From Desulfonauticus sp. (lineage in GTDB: Bacteria > Desulfobacterota > Desulfovibrionia > Desulfovibrionales > Desulfonatronovibrionaceae), in NCBI GenBank assembly GCA_030950395.1, contig JAUZRP010000014.1:1-64000 (forward strand): a DNA stretch of 64,000 nt. Direction: 5' to 3'. The translations under genes were made by a program, and so were the position numbers. The notes beneath the pieces are model-generated. The model was given only the letters and a program-made list of their open reading frames with translations. It had not been told where the DNA came from and did no database searches. Positions 18,426 to 28,187 of the stretch are shown piece by piece (the first letter of the stretch is position 1; each line of letters opens with the position of its first letter).

Positions 18426-19445
18426 GTGAAACACATTGTTTTTGATGCTGATAGATCTGTTCTTAAATTGTTGGATCAAAGATTATTGCCAGAACAGGAG
18501 AAATGGTTTGAGTGTCATAAATTAGAAGATGTTATTTTTGCTTTGCAACAAATGGTTATAAGAGGGGCTCCAGCTATAGGTATCACTGCTGCGTATGGTT
18601 GTTGTATTTTACTGAAAGAAGTTCAGTGCCATAGGGATTGGAAGTCTAAATTAGAGCAAGGGTTAAAGATTTTGTCTCAGGCAAGACCTACTGCAGTAAA
18701 TTTGAGTTGGGCTGTAAAAAAAATGCAAGACAGGATGAAGGACGTGGAAGTTTCTCCTAAGGAATTATATGAGATCTGGGCAAAAGATGCTTTGGAAATT
18801 CATCGTCAAGATATTGAAATGAATAAAAAAATGGGCAGGTTAGGAGCTGATTTGTTGGACGATAAGGACGTGGTAATGACTCATTGCAATGCAGGAGCTT
18901 TGGCTACAGGAGGTTATGGCACGGCTTTAGGAGTTATTAGGGCAGCAATAGAGCAAGGCAAACAGATTACAGTTATAGCCAATGAAACCAGACCTTTTTT
19001 GCAAGGAGCAAGACTTACGGCCTACGAATTGCAAAAAGATGATATACCGGTTAAAGTTGCTTGTGATAATGCTTGTGCCTTTTTGATGAAAAATCAGCTG
19101 GTAAATAAAGTTATTGTAGGAGCAGATAGAATTGTAGCCAATGGAGACGTGGCTAACAAAATAGGGACTTATGGTGTGGCAATTTTGGCCAGAGAACATA
19201 ATATTCCTTTTTATGTGGCTGCTCCATTTTCTACTATAGATATAGGTTTGAGCAAAGGAGAAGATATTCCCATAGAAGAACGTTGTCCCCAAGAAGTGAC
19301 CCATATTGAAAATAAACAAATCACTCCTCAGGGAGTAGAAGTATTTAACTATGCATTTGACATTACACCTGCGAACTTAATTTCAGCTATTATTACTGAA
19401 AAAAAAGTTTTTTACTTTCCGTATGATTTTAAAATTAATAGTTAG
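18426..19445 (+). CDS. mtnA: S-methyl-5-thioribose-1-phosphate isomerase
   Basis: Isomerises methylthioribose-1-phosphate to methylthioribulose-1-phosphate in methionine salvage; it belongs to the eIF2B-like family. Motifs include the early [26 protein letters not shown], the active-site [18 protein letters not shown] and [19 protein letters not shown]. The ORF track starts at TTG 18420, but AGGAGA at 18412-18417 is only 2 nt from it. GTG 18426 is 8 nt away and is the better start (339 aa). No other mtn genes are nearby, so the enzyme may serve a partial or alternative salvage route. Confidence 0.93.
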   Translation: MKHIVFDADRSVLKLLDQRLLPEQEKWFECHKLEDVIFALQQMVIRGAPAIGITAAYGCCILLKEVQCHRDWKSKLEQGLKILSQARPTAVNLSWAVKKMQDRMKDVEVSPKELYEIWAKDALEIHRQDIEMNKKMGRLGADLLDDKDVVMTHCNAGALATGGYGTALGVIRAAIEQGKQITVIANETRPFLQGARLTAYELQKDDIPVKVACDNACAFLMKNQLVNKVIVGADRIVANGDVANKIGTYGVAILAREHNIPFYVAAPFSTIDIGLSKGEDIPIEERCPQEVTHIENKQITPQGVEVFNYAFDITPANLISAIITEKKVFYFPYDFKINS

Positions 19446-19486
19446 AGTTTAATAGGTGTAAATGACGAGGGGGAGATAGTTTATAT

Positions 19487-20713
19487 ATGAAGTTTATAAA
19501 TAAAAAAATTGTTTTTATAGCTATTTTTTGTTGGGTCTTGATAATAACAGGAAATTTTTGGTGGATATACAGAACCAGAGTTATGTTTCAAAAACAACTT
19601 GCTAAAAATACGATTAATATTTTATTTGATATGTTAATTCGTGTCGGCGAACTTGATAGAGAATTTAATGGACTATTTGTATTGGTTAAAAATAAACACA
19701 ATATTTTTAAGGATAGTAATTTTTATATACATAATAAAGAAACTAGTAATATGTTTGTTAAAATAAGTCCATCCTATCTGATAAAAAAGATATCTGAAAT
19801 TATACATAAACATAAAAACATACGCTTCCATCTTACTAGTCTAGATCCTATAAATCCGGAAAATAAACCAAATGAATTAGAAAAAAAAGTTTTATATAAT
19901 TTTTATAATCATAATGTTAATGAAGAGGGGATGTTTATAAAACACAATGGCAAGAATATCTATTTTTATATGAAAGCTCTAAGGCTTAAAAAATCTTGTT
20001 TTCGTTGTCATGTAGAAAGAAGATACAAAGAAGGATGTATTAGAGGTGGAATTAGTGTTTATTTACCTGTTAATAATTCTCAACTGGTATTAACTAATTT
20101 GCTTATGCCTTATATTGGATTGTGTGTCATAGGTGTGTTAGTAATTGGTTATGGCGGCAATAAACTTATAAACATATATACTCAGCTAGAAAAATCTTCT
20201 TTTACAGATAGTTTGACTCAATTGCCCAATAGAAGGAGTTTTAATGAAGTTATACAAAGAGAATTTTCTAATAGCCAGAGGAACAAAACTCCATTGTCTG
20301 TTATTATGTGTGATATAGATAAGTTTAAGCTTTATAATGACACTTATGGGCATCAAGCAGGGGATGTGTGTTTGGCTAAAGTTGCTATGGTCATAAAAAA
20401 ATCTTTAAATAGGCCTTCTGATTATTGCGCAAGATATGGAGGAGAAGAGTTTATTGTTGTTTTATCCACTTCTTTTTCAGGATCTTTGCACGTAGCAGAA
20501 CGAATTCGTAAAAATGTAGAAGAAATGCAAATTCCGCATAAAAAGTGGTTTTATAAAGTGGTTACTATTAGTGTTGGAGTGGCAAGCATGGAAGATACTT
20601 CTGGTTTAACGTCTTACGAAGAAATCCTAAAAAAAGCAGATGAGGCTCTTTATATGGCCAAAACTCGAGGTAGAAATCAGGTTCAGATGATAGAGCTTAA
20701 ATCACAAACCTAG
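19487..20713 (+). CDS. Membrane diguanylate cyclase with periplasmic heme-motif sensor
   Basis: Makes cyclic di-GMP. The 408-aa protein has membrane helix 1 (about 8-30), a periplasmic domain of about 170 residues, helix 2 (about 202-225) and a GGDEF domain with intact GGEEF (318-322) and the RxxD inhibitory site RPSD (309-312). The periplasmic part contains CFRCH (171-175), a c-type heme attachment motif, in the context KKSCFRCHVERRYKEG typical of the Tll0287-like/DUF3365 sensor domain. It may therefore sense redox state or a gas through covalent heme; that needs cytochrome c maturation, not visible here. GGGGGAG precedes the start. Confidence 0.88.
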   Translation: MKFINKKIVFIAIFCWVLIITGNFWWIYRTRVMFQKQLAKNTINILFDMLIRVGELDREFNGLFVLVKNKHNIFKDSNFYIHNKETSNMFVKISPSYLIKKISEIIHKHKNIRFHLTSLDPINPENKPNELEKKVLYNFYNHNVNEEGMFIKHNGKNIYFYMKALRLKKSCFRCHVERRYKEGCIRGGISVYLPVNNSQLVLTNLLMPYIGLCVIGVLVIGYGGNKLINIYTQLEKSSFTDSLTQLPNRRSFNEVIQREFSNSQRNKTPLSVIMCDIDKFKLYNDTYGHQAGDVCLAKVAMVIKKSLNRPSDYCARYGGEEFIVVLSTSFSGSLHVAERIRKNVEEMQIPHKKWFYKVVTISVGVASMEDTSGLTSYEEILKKADEALYMAKTRGRNQVQMIELKSQT

Positions 20714-21027
20714 TTATTTTTCAAAATAGCAATAAGCAAAAATTTTTTTAAAATTTTTATGTGCTTTACTTTGTCGCTAGGTGTTACGAAAGATTAGAGA
20801 CTAATAAATAAAATTTTTGTTTTTAAGATCCAGCTCAAAAAATTATTTTAAGCAATCAGATACAAGAAGAAAATTTTTTTAATAAGTTAAGCTGATTACA
20901 ATTTGACAACTTAATCAAAAATGCGAATTTTGGGCTTTTGCAGTTATATTTTTTATCAATTTAATCATTTTATTGTTATATGTTAGAAAAAGATTTATTT
21001 TTTGTAATTTGAAATAAAGGAGTGTTT
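20714..21027. other. Intergenic region before the class V aminotransferase
   Basis: A gap of about 310 nt. It holds repeat copy D (20831-20946). Before it is an AT-rich stretch with AAAATTTTTGTTTTTAAGA (20810-20828), which also abuts copy B. After it, TTATCA at 20953-20958 and TTATAT at 20976-20981, 17 nt apart, make a weak promoter candidate for the aminotransferase gene. No gene is visible. Confidence 0.45.
20831..20946 (+). repeat. Dispersed MITE/REP-like element, copy D
   Basis: The core GTTAAGCTGATTACAATTTG, then AAAAATGCGAATTTTGGGC and the terminus TTTTGCAGTTA, match copies A and E. The left end (CAGCTCAAAAAATTATTTTAAGC) is a degenerate form of the AACTGCAAAAATTATTTTAAGC end seen in copy B. 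Confidence 0.78.
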
Positions 21028-22176
21028 ATGAACAAATTAAGAATGCTTACTCCTGGGCCAACTCCTATACCAGAAAATGTTCGTCTTGCGTTGGCTAGAG
21101 ATATGATCCACCATCGTAAAGATGAGTTTAAAAAGATTTTACAGGAAGTAGAAGAGGGATTACAATATTTATTTGGCACCAAAGAGCCTGTTTTAATTTT
21201 GAGCAGTTCTGGAACTGGGGCCATGTGTGCTGCTGTAAACAATCTTTTTGATAGGGGCGAAAAAGTATTGGTAGTTGAGGGTGGTAAATTTGGGGAACGC
21301 TGGAGAGAAATCGCTGAGCAAAGAGGATTAGATGTTGTATCTGTTAAGACAACGTGGGGGGACTCAGTTTCTTTAGAGCAGATTATTAAAGTTTTGGATG
21401 AACATAGAAGTGTTAGTGGTTTATTGGTGCAGGCTTCAGAAACTTCTACAGGAGTATTGCATCCTATTCAAAAAATAGCCCAGTTGTGTAAAAAAAGAAG
21501 CCTGTTATGCGTAGTAGATGGCATTTCTGCTGTGGGGATTTCTCCCTGTCCCATGGATGAGTGGGGCATTGATTGTTTGCTTTCTGGTTCTCAAAAAGGT
21601 TTTATGTTGCCGCCTGGTTTGGCTTTTATAGCTTTAAGTCCTAAGGCCTGGGAAAAAGTGAGCTCTGTAAAAAATAGAGATTATTATTTTGATTTGTTAA
21701 GAGAAAGGCAAAAAATCGAACAAGCTCAAACTGCTTATACTTCGGCTATAAATCTTATTGTGGGTTTAAGAGAAAGTTTAGAGTATTTTTCTAAGTATGG
21801 GTTGGAGAACGTTTACAAAAGACAAAAAGCCCTGACAGAAATGGTTAGAACTGGAATAGAGGCAATGGGACTGGAATTATTAGTAAAAAAAGATTATACT
21901 TGGGGCCTTACGTCAGTAAAGATGCCTGTCGGAATAGATGCCAGTAAGGTTATTGTTCTTTTAAAAGAAAAATTTAATTATATAGTAGCTGGAGGACAGG
22001 GGGTATTAAAAGGAAAGATCGTTAGAATAGGACATATGGGATATGTGGATTACGTGGATTTGGCTGGCTGTTTGTATGCTTTGCAAAAGGCTTTTGTTTT
22101 GGCTGGAGGCGCTAGCTCTGCGAGGAATTTTTTAGAAAAGTCCTTAGACGTGTACTTTGAAAATGTGCAGTTATAA
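21028..22176 (+). CDS. Class V PLP-dependent aminotransferase (alanine-glyoxylate / serine-pyruvate type)
   Basis: Transfers an amino group between alanine or serine and glyoxylate or a similar keto acid. The protein starts MNKLRMLTPGPTPIPENVRLAL, has LILSSSGTGAMCAAVNNL, VVDGISAVG and the PLP-lysine region LLSGSQKGFMLPPGLAF. The ORF track begins at GTG 21022, but AAAGGAG (21016-21022) overlaps it. ATG 21028 has the correct 5-nt spacing and gives 382 aa. The exact substrate pair cannot be read from sequence. It is followed by a DUF1844 gene and argC. Confidence 0.88.
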   Translation: MNKLRMLTPGPTPIPENVRLALARDMIHHRKDEFKKILQEVEEGLQYLFGTKEPVLILSSSGTGAMCAAVNNLFDRGEKVLVVEGGKFGERWREIAEQRGLDVVSVKTTWGDSVSLEQIIKVLDEHRSVSGLLVQASETSTGVLHPIQKIAQLCKKRSLLCVVDGISAVGISPCPMDEWGIDCLLSGSQKGFMLPPGLAFIALSPKAWEKVSSVKNRDYYFDLLRERQKIEQAQTAYTSAINLIVGLRESLEYFSKYGLENVYKRQKALTEMVRTGIEAMGLELLVKKDYTWGLTSVKMPVGIDASKVIVLLKEKFNYIVAGGQGVLKGKIVRIGHMGYVDYVDLAGCLYALQKAFVLAGGASSARNFLEKSLDVYFENVQL

Positions 22177-22220
22177 AAATAGACGGAGATAGATCCTAAT
22201 TATTAACAAGGAGGTGGGAT

Positions 22221-22628
22221 ATGGGCAATGAAAAGCAAGAAAAGATTATTGTAAATGATCGTAGGGTGAAATTGGATGAAGAGAGTGAACTGAGAGACAA
22301 TAAGGAAAGTGAAGCTAGAAAATTAGCTGAAAAAAAGGCTGCGCATGATTATGAGCAGGTAACTAAGCAAGGGCAGGATAATTATCCTAAACTGGATTTT
22401 TCAACGTTTGTTTTGTCTTTAAGTTCTTCTGCTTTGGTACACTTAGGAGAGGTACCTGATCCTGAGAGCGGCAAAAATAATTTAAATTTGGCTTTGGCCA
22501 AGCAAACTATAGACGTTTTGGGAATGTTAGAGCAAAAGACAAAAGGGAATTTAACTGGGCAAGAAGAGCGATTATTAAAAGATATTTTATTTGATTTGAG
22601 GATGAAATACGTACAAAAGACAATGTAA
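22221..22628 (+). CDS. DUF1844-family protein
   Basis: A 135-aa protein with a charged, probably disordered N-terminal half and the conserved DUF1844 segment FSTFVLSLSSSALVHLGEVPDPESG, followed by helices through RLLKDILFDLRMKYV. Function is unknown. An AAGGAGGTGGG ribosome-binding site is strong, and argC starts 20 nt after its stop. Confidence 0.85.
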   Translation: MGNEKQEKIIVNDRRVKLDEESELRDNKESEARKLAEKKAAHDYEQVTKQGQDNYPKLDFSTFVLSLSSSALVHLGEVPDPESGKNNLNLALAKQTIDVLGMLEQKTKGNLTGQEERLLKDILFDLRMKYVQKTM

Positions 22629-22647
22629 TTCTAGATAGGGTAAGTAG

Positions 22648-23694
22648 ATGAAAAGTATTAACGTAGGTATTATTGGAGTAAGTGGTTATACAGGAATAGA
22701 GTTATTGCGTTTGTTAGAGGTGCATCCAGTATTTAATTTGGTCCAGGTAACGTCCAGAAAACTTGCCAAAAATACGTTAAAGACCGTTTTTCCCTTTATA
22801 AATAAATATAAAGATTTGGTGATTACAGATAGTGAGATTGATGGTTTTAATTCTGAAGTTGATTTGTTTTTTTTGGCTGTGCCACATGGAACTGCAATGG
22901 ATATAGCCAAAAAATTTGTGGCTCAAGGGAAGAAAGTCGTGGACCTGAGCGCTGATTTTCGGTTAAAAGATAAAGAAACTTATGAGGGGTGGTATAATGT
23001 AGAGCATAGAGCCTGGGAGTTGGTGCCCCAGGCTGTGTATGGATTGCCTGAACTTTATGAGCAAGAGATTAGAAGCGCTAATTTAGTGGCTAATCCTGGT
23101 TGTTATCCTACTTCTGTTATTTTGGCTCTCTATCCTGCGCTAAAGGCTGGATTATGGGATGGGGATAAAATTGTTATAGATGCTAAATCAGGTAGCACAG
23201 GAGCTGGTAGGTCACCAAAGGAAAATATTTTATTTTGCGAGGTAAATGATAATTTTTTTGCCTATAATGTAGGTCAGCACAGACATACACCAGAAATAGA
23301 GCAAGAATTATCTTTTTGGGCTCATAAATCTGTAAAAGTCCTGTTTACTACTCATCTACTCCCTATAAATAGGGGTATTTTATCCACCATTTATCTTGGG
23401 ACCAAAGAGTTGGATTTGGATAAAATTAGGGCGATTTATCAAGACTGTTATAAAGATAAAAGGTGGGTTAAAGTGTTAGATAAGTCTATTTTCCCTCAAG
23501 TGCGTTGGGTGCGGGGAAGTATGTATTGTTTGCTCGGTCTTGTGCTGGATAAGAAAACTCAACAGTTAGTGGTAGTTTCTGCTATAGATAACTTATGTAG
23601 AGGAGCCTCAGGTCAGGCTATTTGTAATGCTAACCTCTTGTGCGGATTAGATATGCATACTGGGCTTGAGTTTGAAGTTCCTTTAGTACCTTAA
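22648..23694 (+). CDS. argC: N-acetyl-gamma-glutamyl-phosphate reductase
   Basis: Reduces N-acetylglutamyl phosphate to the semialdehyde in arginine synthesis. The 348-aa protein has the NADP-binding start NVGIIGVSGYTGIELLRLL, SADFRLKD, and the catalytic cysteine in VANPGCYPTSVIL. DAKSGSTGAGRSPKE and the histidine-bearing YNVGQHRHTPEIEQEL are also present. No other arg genes are adjacent; proA, a homologous step in proline synthesis, lies 23 kb downstream. Confidence 0.96.
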   Translation: MKSINVGIIGVSGYTGIELLRLLEVHPVFNLVQVTSRKLAKNTLKTVFPFINKYKDLVITDSEIDGFNSEVDLFFLAVPHGTAMDIAKKFVAQGKKVVDLSADFRLKDKETYEGWYNVEHRAWELVPQAVYGLPELYEQEIRSANLVANPGCYPTSVILALYPALKAGLWDGDKIVIDAKSGSTGAGRSPKENILFCEVNDNFFAYNVGQHRHTPEIEQELSFWAHKSVKVLFTTHLLPINRGILSTIYLGTKELDLDKIRAIYQDCYKDKRWVKVLDKSIFPQVRWVRGSMYCLLGLVLDKKTQQLVVVSAIDNLCRGASGQAICNANLLCGLDMHTGLEFEVPLVP

Positions 23695-23708
23695 AAGGGG
23701 AGTGGATA

Positions 23709-24926
23709 ATGGAAGATATTTTTATTGCTAGACAACCTATTTTTACAGATAGCAAACATACTTTTGGCTATGAATTGCTTTTTAGATCCAGTGACTATTT
23801 AACAAAAGCCGGGATAATTAACGATGAGGAAGCCACAAGCCAGGTCATTGTGGATGGGTTAAATTTGGCTTATCGTAAGAATAAGTCATATAAATATTTT
23901 ATTAATTTTTCAGCTCCCTTGTTGGTAGAAGGAGCTTATGAAATCCTTCCAAAGGACGATGTAGTTATAGAAATTTTAGAAACAGTTAAACCGGATTTTC
24001 AGGTATTAGAGGCCTGTAAAAAATTAAAAACAAAAGGGTATATGTTGGCCCTGGATGATTATGTAGGGCAGGAAGAATTGGCCTCTTTTTTGGATTTGGC
24101 TGATATTATTAAAATAGACGTATTAAATTTGCCATTTGAAGAAGTGGAGAGGTTGGCTGCTATTTTAAAGAAAAAAAATAAGAAAATTTTAGCTGAAAAA
24201 GTAGAGGATTACGTAGTATTTAAATTTTGTAAAGATGCTGGTTTTGATTATTTTCAAGGATTTTTCTTTAGTAAACCAGAATTAGTCAAAGGTAAAAAGC
24301 TTTCTTCCTCTTCATGGAATAGATTAAACATTTTAAAAGAACTTAATTCTTCAGATTTTAATTTGCAAAGACTTGCTGAAATAGTTAAAAAAGATGTAGG
24401 AATCGTTTATCGTTTGTTGAGATATATAAATTCTTCTTACTTTTCTTTAAGACAAAAAATAGATAATGTTCAAAGAGCAATTACTTATCTGGGTGAAAAA
24501 AAAACAAAGCAGTGGCTAATGGTTACTTTATTGGCAGATTTTGGGAAGACAGATATAAAACAAGAAAGCGTATTTTTTGCTGCTTTTAGAGCAAGATTTT
24601 TACAACTAATTGCAGAGCATTTAGAATTAACCCAGGAAGAAGAAAGATTTTTTCTTTTAGGACTTTTATCCTATCTGGACGTGCTTTTGGAAAGAGAGTT
24701 AAAGGATGTTTTGGCAGAGCTTCCTTTAGATAAAGAAGTTTATTTTGGTCTAATTGATACAAATCATCCCTATAATGCCTGGCTTGAGTTGGCCAAAGAA
24801 ATAGAACGAGGAAATTGGAGTAAGGTATCTCAAATTGCAAAGGGAAAAGAGTTGGATATTAAATTTTGTGCTAAATTAAGCCATGAAGCCTATGATTGGG
24901 CCAATTCTATTGTAGAATCTAATTAA
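23709..24926 (+). CDS. EAL-HDOD signalling protein
   Basis: A 405-aa protein pairing an N-terminal EAL-type domain (about 1-200) with an HDOD domain (about 205-400). The EAL domain starts IFIARQPIF and has YELLFRS where active enzymes have EAL, plus EILETV and DDYVGQEEL. The changed catalytic motif suggests it binds cyclic di-GMP weakly or is an inactive scaffold. HDOD features include IVKKDVGIVYRLLRYINSS and AITYLGEKKTKQWLMV. It starts 15 nt after argC, with a GGGGAG site, and ends at a terminator shared with the convergent SNF2 gene. Confidence 0.88.
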   Translation: MEDIFIARQPIFTDSKHTFGYELLFRSSDYLTKAGIINDEEATSQVIVDGLNLAYRKNKSYKYFINFSAPLLVEGAYEILPKDDVVIEILETVKPDFQVLEACKKLKTKGYMLALDDYVGQEELASFLDLADIIKIDVLNLPFEEVERLAAILKKKNKKILAEKVEDYVVFKFCKDAGFDYFQGFFFSKPELVKGKKLSSSSWNRLNILKELNSSDFNLQRLAEIVKKDVGIVYRLLRYINSSYFSLRQKIDNVQRAITYLGEKKTKQWLMVTLLADFGKTDIKQESVFFAAFRARFLQLIAEHLELTQEEERFFLLGLLSYLDVLLERELKDVLAELPLDKEVYFGLIDTNHPYNAWLELAKEIERGNWSKVSQIAKGKELDIKFCAKLSHEAYDWANSIVESN

Positions 24927-24976
24927 ACCCTGGCCGTCATGGGGTCTATGAGGTGACCGCCAGGGTTGCAGTTTTT
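24926..24976 (+). terminator. Terminator hairpin between convergent genes
   Basis: AACCCTGGC (24926-24934) pairs with GCCAGGGTT (24959-24967), a 9-bp GC-rich stem, followed by GCAGTTTTT. It overlaps the stop of the EAL-HDOD gene and probably serves that gene. The minus strand lacks a clear T tract after the hairpin, so a role for the helicase gene is less sure. Confidence 0.7.
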
Positions 24977-27900
24977 AGACTTCAAAGAGCATTTCTAAAT
25001 CTTCTCTGGTAAGATTTTGGATGGCATTTTTGCCTGGAATGATGGCTTCAGCAACACCTTTTTTCTGTTGCTGGAGTTGTAATATCTTTTCTTCAACTGT
25101 ATTTTGGCAAATCATCTTATAGGAAAATACTTTTTTGGTTTGACCTATACGGTGAGTTCTGTCTGTGGCCTGATTTTCTACAGCTGGATTCCACCAGGGA
25201 TCATAGTGGATTACGTAATCTGCAGAAGTCAGGTTCAAACCAGTACCTCCTGCTTTGAGTGAGATTAAAAACACAGGTATTTTGGGATCATTGTTAAACC
25301 GATCTACCTGCTCAAATCTGTCTTTACTGGAACCGTCCAAGTACGCAAAGGGGATTTTGTTGATAGATAGCCAGGAACGAATGATGTGCAGCATTTGCAC
25401 AAATTGAGAAAATACCAGGACCTTATGACCATCGCTAATAATGGTGGTAATAAGTTCTTTAAAGGCTTCAAACTTACCGGAAGGTAGGTTAGTATTAACT
25501 CCTGGCATATCTAACTTTAACAGGCGAGGATGACAGCAGATTTGTCTGAGTTTTAATAAGGCATCTAAAATGGACATTTGAGAGCCTGCAATGCCTTTTT
25601 CTTCTACTTTTTGTAACACTTGTTCTTTTAGTTTTTTGGCCAAAGAAGCATACAGTTCCATTTGTTCGTCAAGCAAGGCAGTGTAGTAAATGTTTTCCAC
25701 TTTTGGTGGCAAGTCTTTGGCCACCTGATTTTTGGTCCTTCTAAGGATAAATGGTTTTACCCGGTTTTTGAGATAGTTTAAGGCCTCTTCATCTCCGTCT
25801 TTTATGGGTTTGACAAAGCTTTTATGAAAAGCGTGTTGAGAGCCTAGAAAAGAAGGCATTAAAAATTCAAATAATGACCACAATTCTAACAAATTATTTT
25901 CAATAGGCGTACCAGAGAGACATAATCTAAAGCGAGATTCTAACTTACGCACTGCTCTTGACGTTATGGTATTGGGGTTTTTGATGTTTTGGGCCTCATC
26001 TAAAATAATGCTGGCGTATTTATAAGGTAGAAGGTATTCTAAATCCCTTCTTAAAAGAGCATAAGTTGTAAATACCAGTTCGGCATTTTTTATTTGAGGA
26101 AATAAATGGTCTCGTTTGGAACCATAGATTATAAGTCGTTTCATAGTGGGCACAAATTTCTCTGCTTCTCTTTCCCAATTGGGTAAGACAGAAGTAGGCA
26201 CTATGATTAAGTGAGGTCCTTTGACGCCTTTTTCTTTTAAGTATTGCAAAAAAGAAAGAGTTTGGATGGTTTTGCCAAGACCCATTTCATCTGCCAGGAT
26301 GCCTCCAAATTTGTATTCGTATAAAAAGTTTAAATAGCTTAAGCCTTCTAACTGATAGGGTCTTAAAGTAGCGTTTAAGTCTTTGGGGGGAGAAACTTGT
26401 TGAATTTCTTTAAAGGTGTGGATTTTTGTCCGTAATTCGTTCCAAAAAGAGTCTGCCTGGAGTTCATCTACATCTTGCAAAAGTTGATCAATTACAGGTG
26501 CTTCGTGGTGGGCGTATTTCTTTTTGGGACCTTTTTCAGGATCAAGTCCCATAATTTGTAAGCTATGTCCTAATTTTTCTAACCAGGATTCAGGTAAACT
26601 GGTATAAGATCCATCTTTTAATTGGATGTAGCGCTTTTTTTGACTCCAGGCCTTCCATATCTTTTCAATAGGAACAGAAATGTCGTCGTATTTTATTTGA
26701 ATGTCTACGTTAAACCAGTTATTATCTTCTCCACTTTTCACTTCTGCTACTATTTTGGGAGGAGAAAGGCGAACTTTATATTTTTTTAGATTTTTTTCAC
26801 CATATACTCTGTATTCTTTTATGAGTTTTGGATATTCGTCTAAAAGAAAATTGATGGCCTTTTCAGGTTCTAAAAACCAGAGAGAGTTGTTTCTGGCTTG
26901 AAAGTTTAACTTCAGGAGTCTGGATAAGAGTTCACTTTCTTTGTCTTGATCCCTTCTAATTAGAAAAGATCTTCCCTCAAACTGATAACTGCCGGTTTGG
27001 AGATCTGGATTTGGACCTGGAAAGCTAAATTCTCCATGTTCTGTTTCGTAGATGTTTTCAATTTGCAGAGTAAGTAAACTACCTTCTTCGTCTAAAAATA
27101 GTTTTGGATTATATTTAGCATCCACAAAAATAGGTGCCATTCTTTCTAAGAATTTTTCTTGCTCAAACAGATCTGAGGCTGGAATTTGAGTCCATACTCT
27201 ATCTAAAAATTCGGAAATTTCTTTGTGAGGAATGAGGGGAGGATTGTTGACCAATTTTTTTATTAAACCTGGAGCAAGTCCTGTATGTACAGGATAGAAA
27301 GTATTTTTCCAAAACACCCAAATGGGCATTTCTCCAAAAAAGAAAACTTGTTCTCCTTCAATAGCAAAGGGTACTTTTCCTTCCCTTCCCAGCATTATTT
27401 CAAAAGATAGTCCATCTTCAGTGAGTTTGGGCCTTAATTGTAATTTCATAGGGCTGGATACTATTCGAACTGGCTGCTCTGTTTCTTCAAAAAATAAATA
27501 ATATTCATTTTTTATTGCTTTAAAAAACCAACTCATTAAACCGTAGGGGATTTCCACTTTATGTCCATAATAATCTAAAGACTGACCTATTTGTTCGGCG
27601 AGCTTAGGCAATTCTGGAGATATTTCACACCACTCTGGATTTCTGATGATTTGTTCTAAGGTGATAGGATTTAAAACCGAAGAAAGTCCAGATTTGTTTT
27701 GTCTGGCTCTAAAAAATTCTACCTGGAGTCTGCCTATTTCAGGAAAAAATCTATATACAAGATAGTGTTGCCCTGGTTCTGGCTCAAGGTGGGTGGCAAA
27801 ATAATGCTTAAAAATATTTTTCCAATCAGTTCTAATAACTAGCGTATCTTCTTGTTCATCTTCTTTTAACGAAGATAAATATTTGGTGATAGTAGCGCTT

Positions 27901-28187
27901 ACATGTTTGCAAATACCAGCAAAAGAGTCTGGACAGTTGCAATAATAGTTAACAGATTCTGTTTCCAGGCTAATGGAAATTTCTGTCTGGTAATTTTGAA
28001 AATCTTCTCCCTGAATTAATCCTTCTAATTCTACAAAATTAGAATGTTGTTTTAAACTTACCTTTACTGCGTTGTTAGAAAGAAGATGATTCCCACTTTC
28101 ATAGATATATTCGGGAATATTTTCCTTGCTAAAATTTTTTAAAATTTCTTTGACTTTTTTCAATTGCTCTTTCATCATTAACTCCAT
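24975..28187 (-). CDS. SNF2-family helicase with N-terminal SWIM zinc finger
   Basis: A 1070-aa DNA-dependent ATPase/translocase. The SWIM finger CNC (83-85) plus CKH (93-95) fits CxCxnCxH and implies DNA or protein binding. A long middle region of the SNF2_assoc type follows, then the RecA-like core: GGILADEMGLGKTIQTL (Walker A), IILDEAQNIKN (Walker B), LSGTPIENNLLELWSL, and the C-terminal motifs VFSQFVQML, SLKAGGTGLNLT and ATDRTHRIGQ. Family members remodel DNA-protein complexes and may act in transcription or repair. It stands alone on the minus strand. Confidence 0.93.
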   Translation of the reverse strand: MELMMKEQLKKVKEILKNFSKENIPEYIYESGNHLLSNNAVKVSLKQHSNFVELEGLIQGEDFQNYQTEISISLETESVNYYCNCPDSFAGICKHVSATITKYLSSLKEDEQEDTLVIRTDWKNIFKHYFATHLEPEPGQHYLVYRFFPEIGRLQVEFFRARQNKSGLSSVLNPITLEQIIRNPEWCEISPELPKLAEQIGQSLDYYGHKVEIPYGLMSWFFKAIKNEYYLFFEETEQPVRIVSSPMKLQLRPKLTEDGLSFEIMLGREGKVPFAIEGEQVFFFGEMPIWVFWKNTFYPVHTGLAPGLIKKLVNNPPLIPHKEISEFLDRVWTQIPASDLFEQEKFLERMAPIFVDAKYNPKLFLDEEGSLLTLQIENIYETEHGEFSFPGPNPDLQTGSYQFEGRSFLIRRDQDKESELLSRLLKLNFQARNNSLWFLEPEKAINFLLDEYPKLIKEYRVYGEKNLKKYKVRLSPPKIVAEVKSGEDNNWFNVDIQIKYDDISVPIEKIWKAWSQKKRYIQLKDGSYTSLPESWLEKLGHSLQIMGLDPEKGPKKKYAHHEAPVIDQLLQDVDELQADSFWNELRTKIHTFKEIQQVSPPKDLNATLRPYQLEGLSYLNFLYEYKFGGILADEMGLGKTIQTLSFLQYLKEKGVKGPHLIIVPTSVLPNWEREAEKFVPTMKRLIIYGSKRDHLFPQIKNAELVFTTYALLRRDLEYLLPYKYASIILDEAQNIKNPNTITSRAVRKLESRFRLCLSGTPIENNLLELWSLFEFLMPSFLGSQHAFHKSFVKPIKDGDEEALNYLKNRVKPFILRRTKNQVAKDLPPKVENIYYTALLDEQMELYASLAKKLKEQVLQKVEEKGIAGSQMSILDALLKLRQICCHPRLLKLDMPGVNTNLPSGKFEAFKELITTIISDGHKVLVFSQFVQMLHIIRSWLSINKIPFAYLDGSSKDRFEQVDRFNNDPKIPVFLISLKAGGTGLNLTSADYVIHYDPWWNPAVENQATDRTHRIGQTKKVFSYKMICQNTVEEKILQLQQQKKGVAEAIIPGKNAIQNLTREDLEMLFEV

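Noticed and set aside
18927-19319. 130-aa antisense ORF opposite mtnA
   Set aside because: Lies wholly inside a well-supported mtnA gene on the other strand, with no recognisable domain; a shadow of codon use in AT-rich DNA.
24961-24976. TTGCAGTTTTT after the terminator stem as a dispersed-element terminus
   Set aside because: The match is short and unpaired and is better explained as the tail of the terminator.
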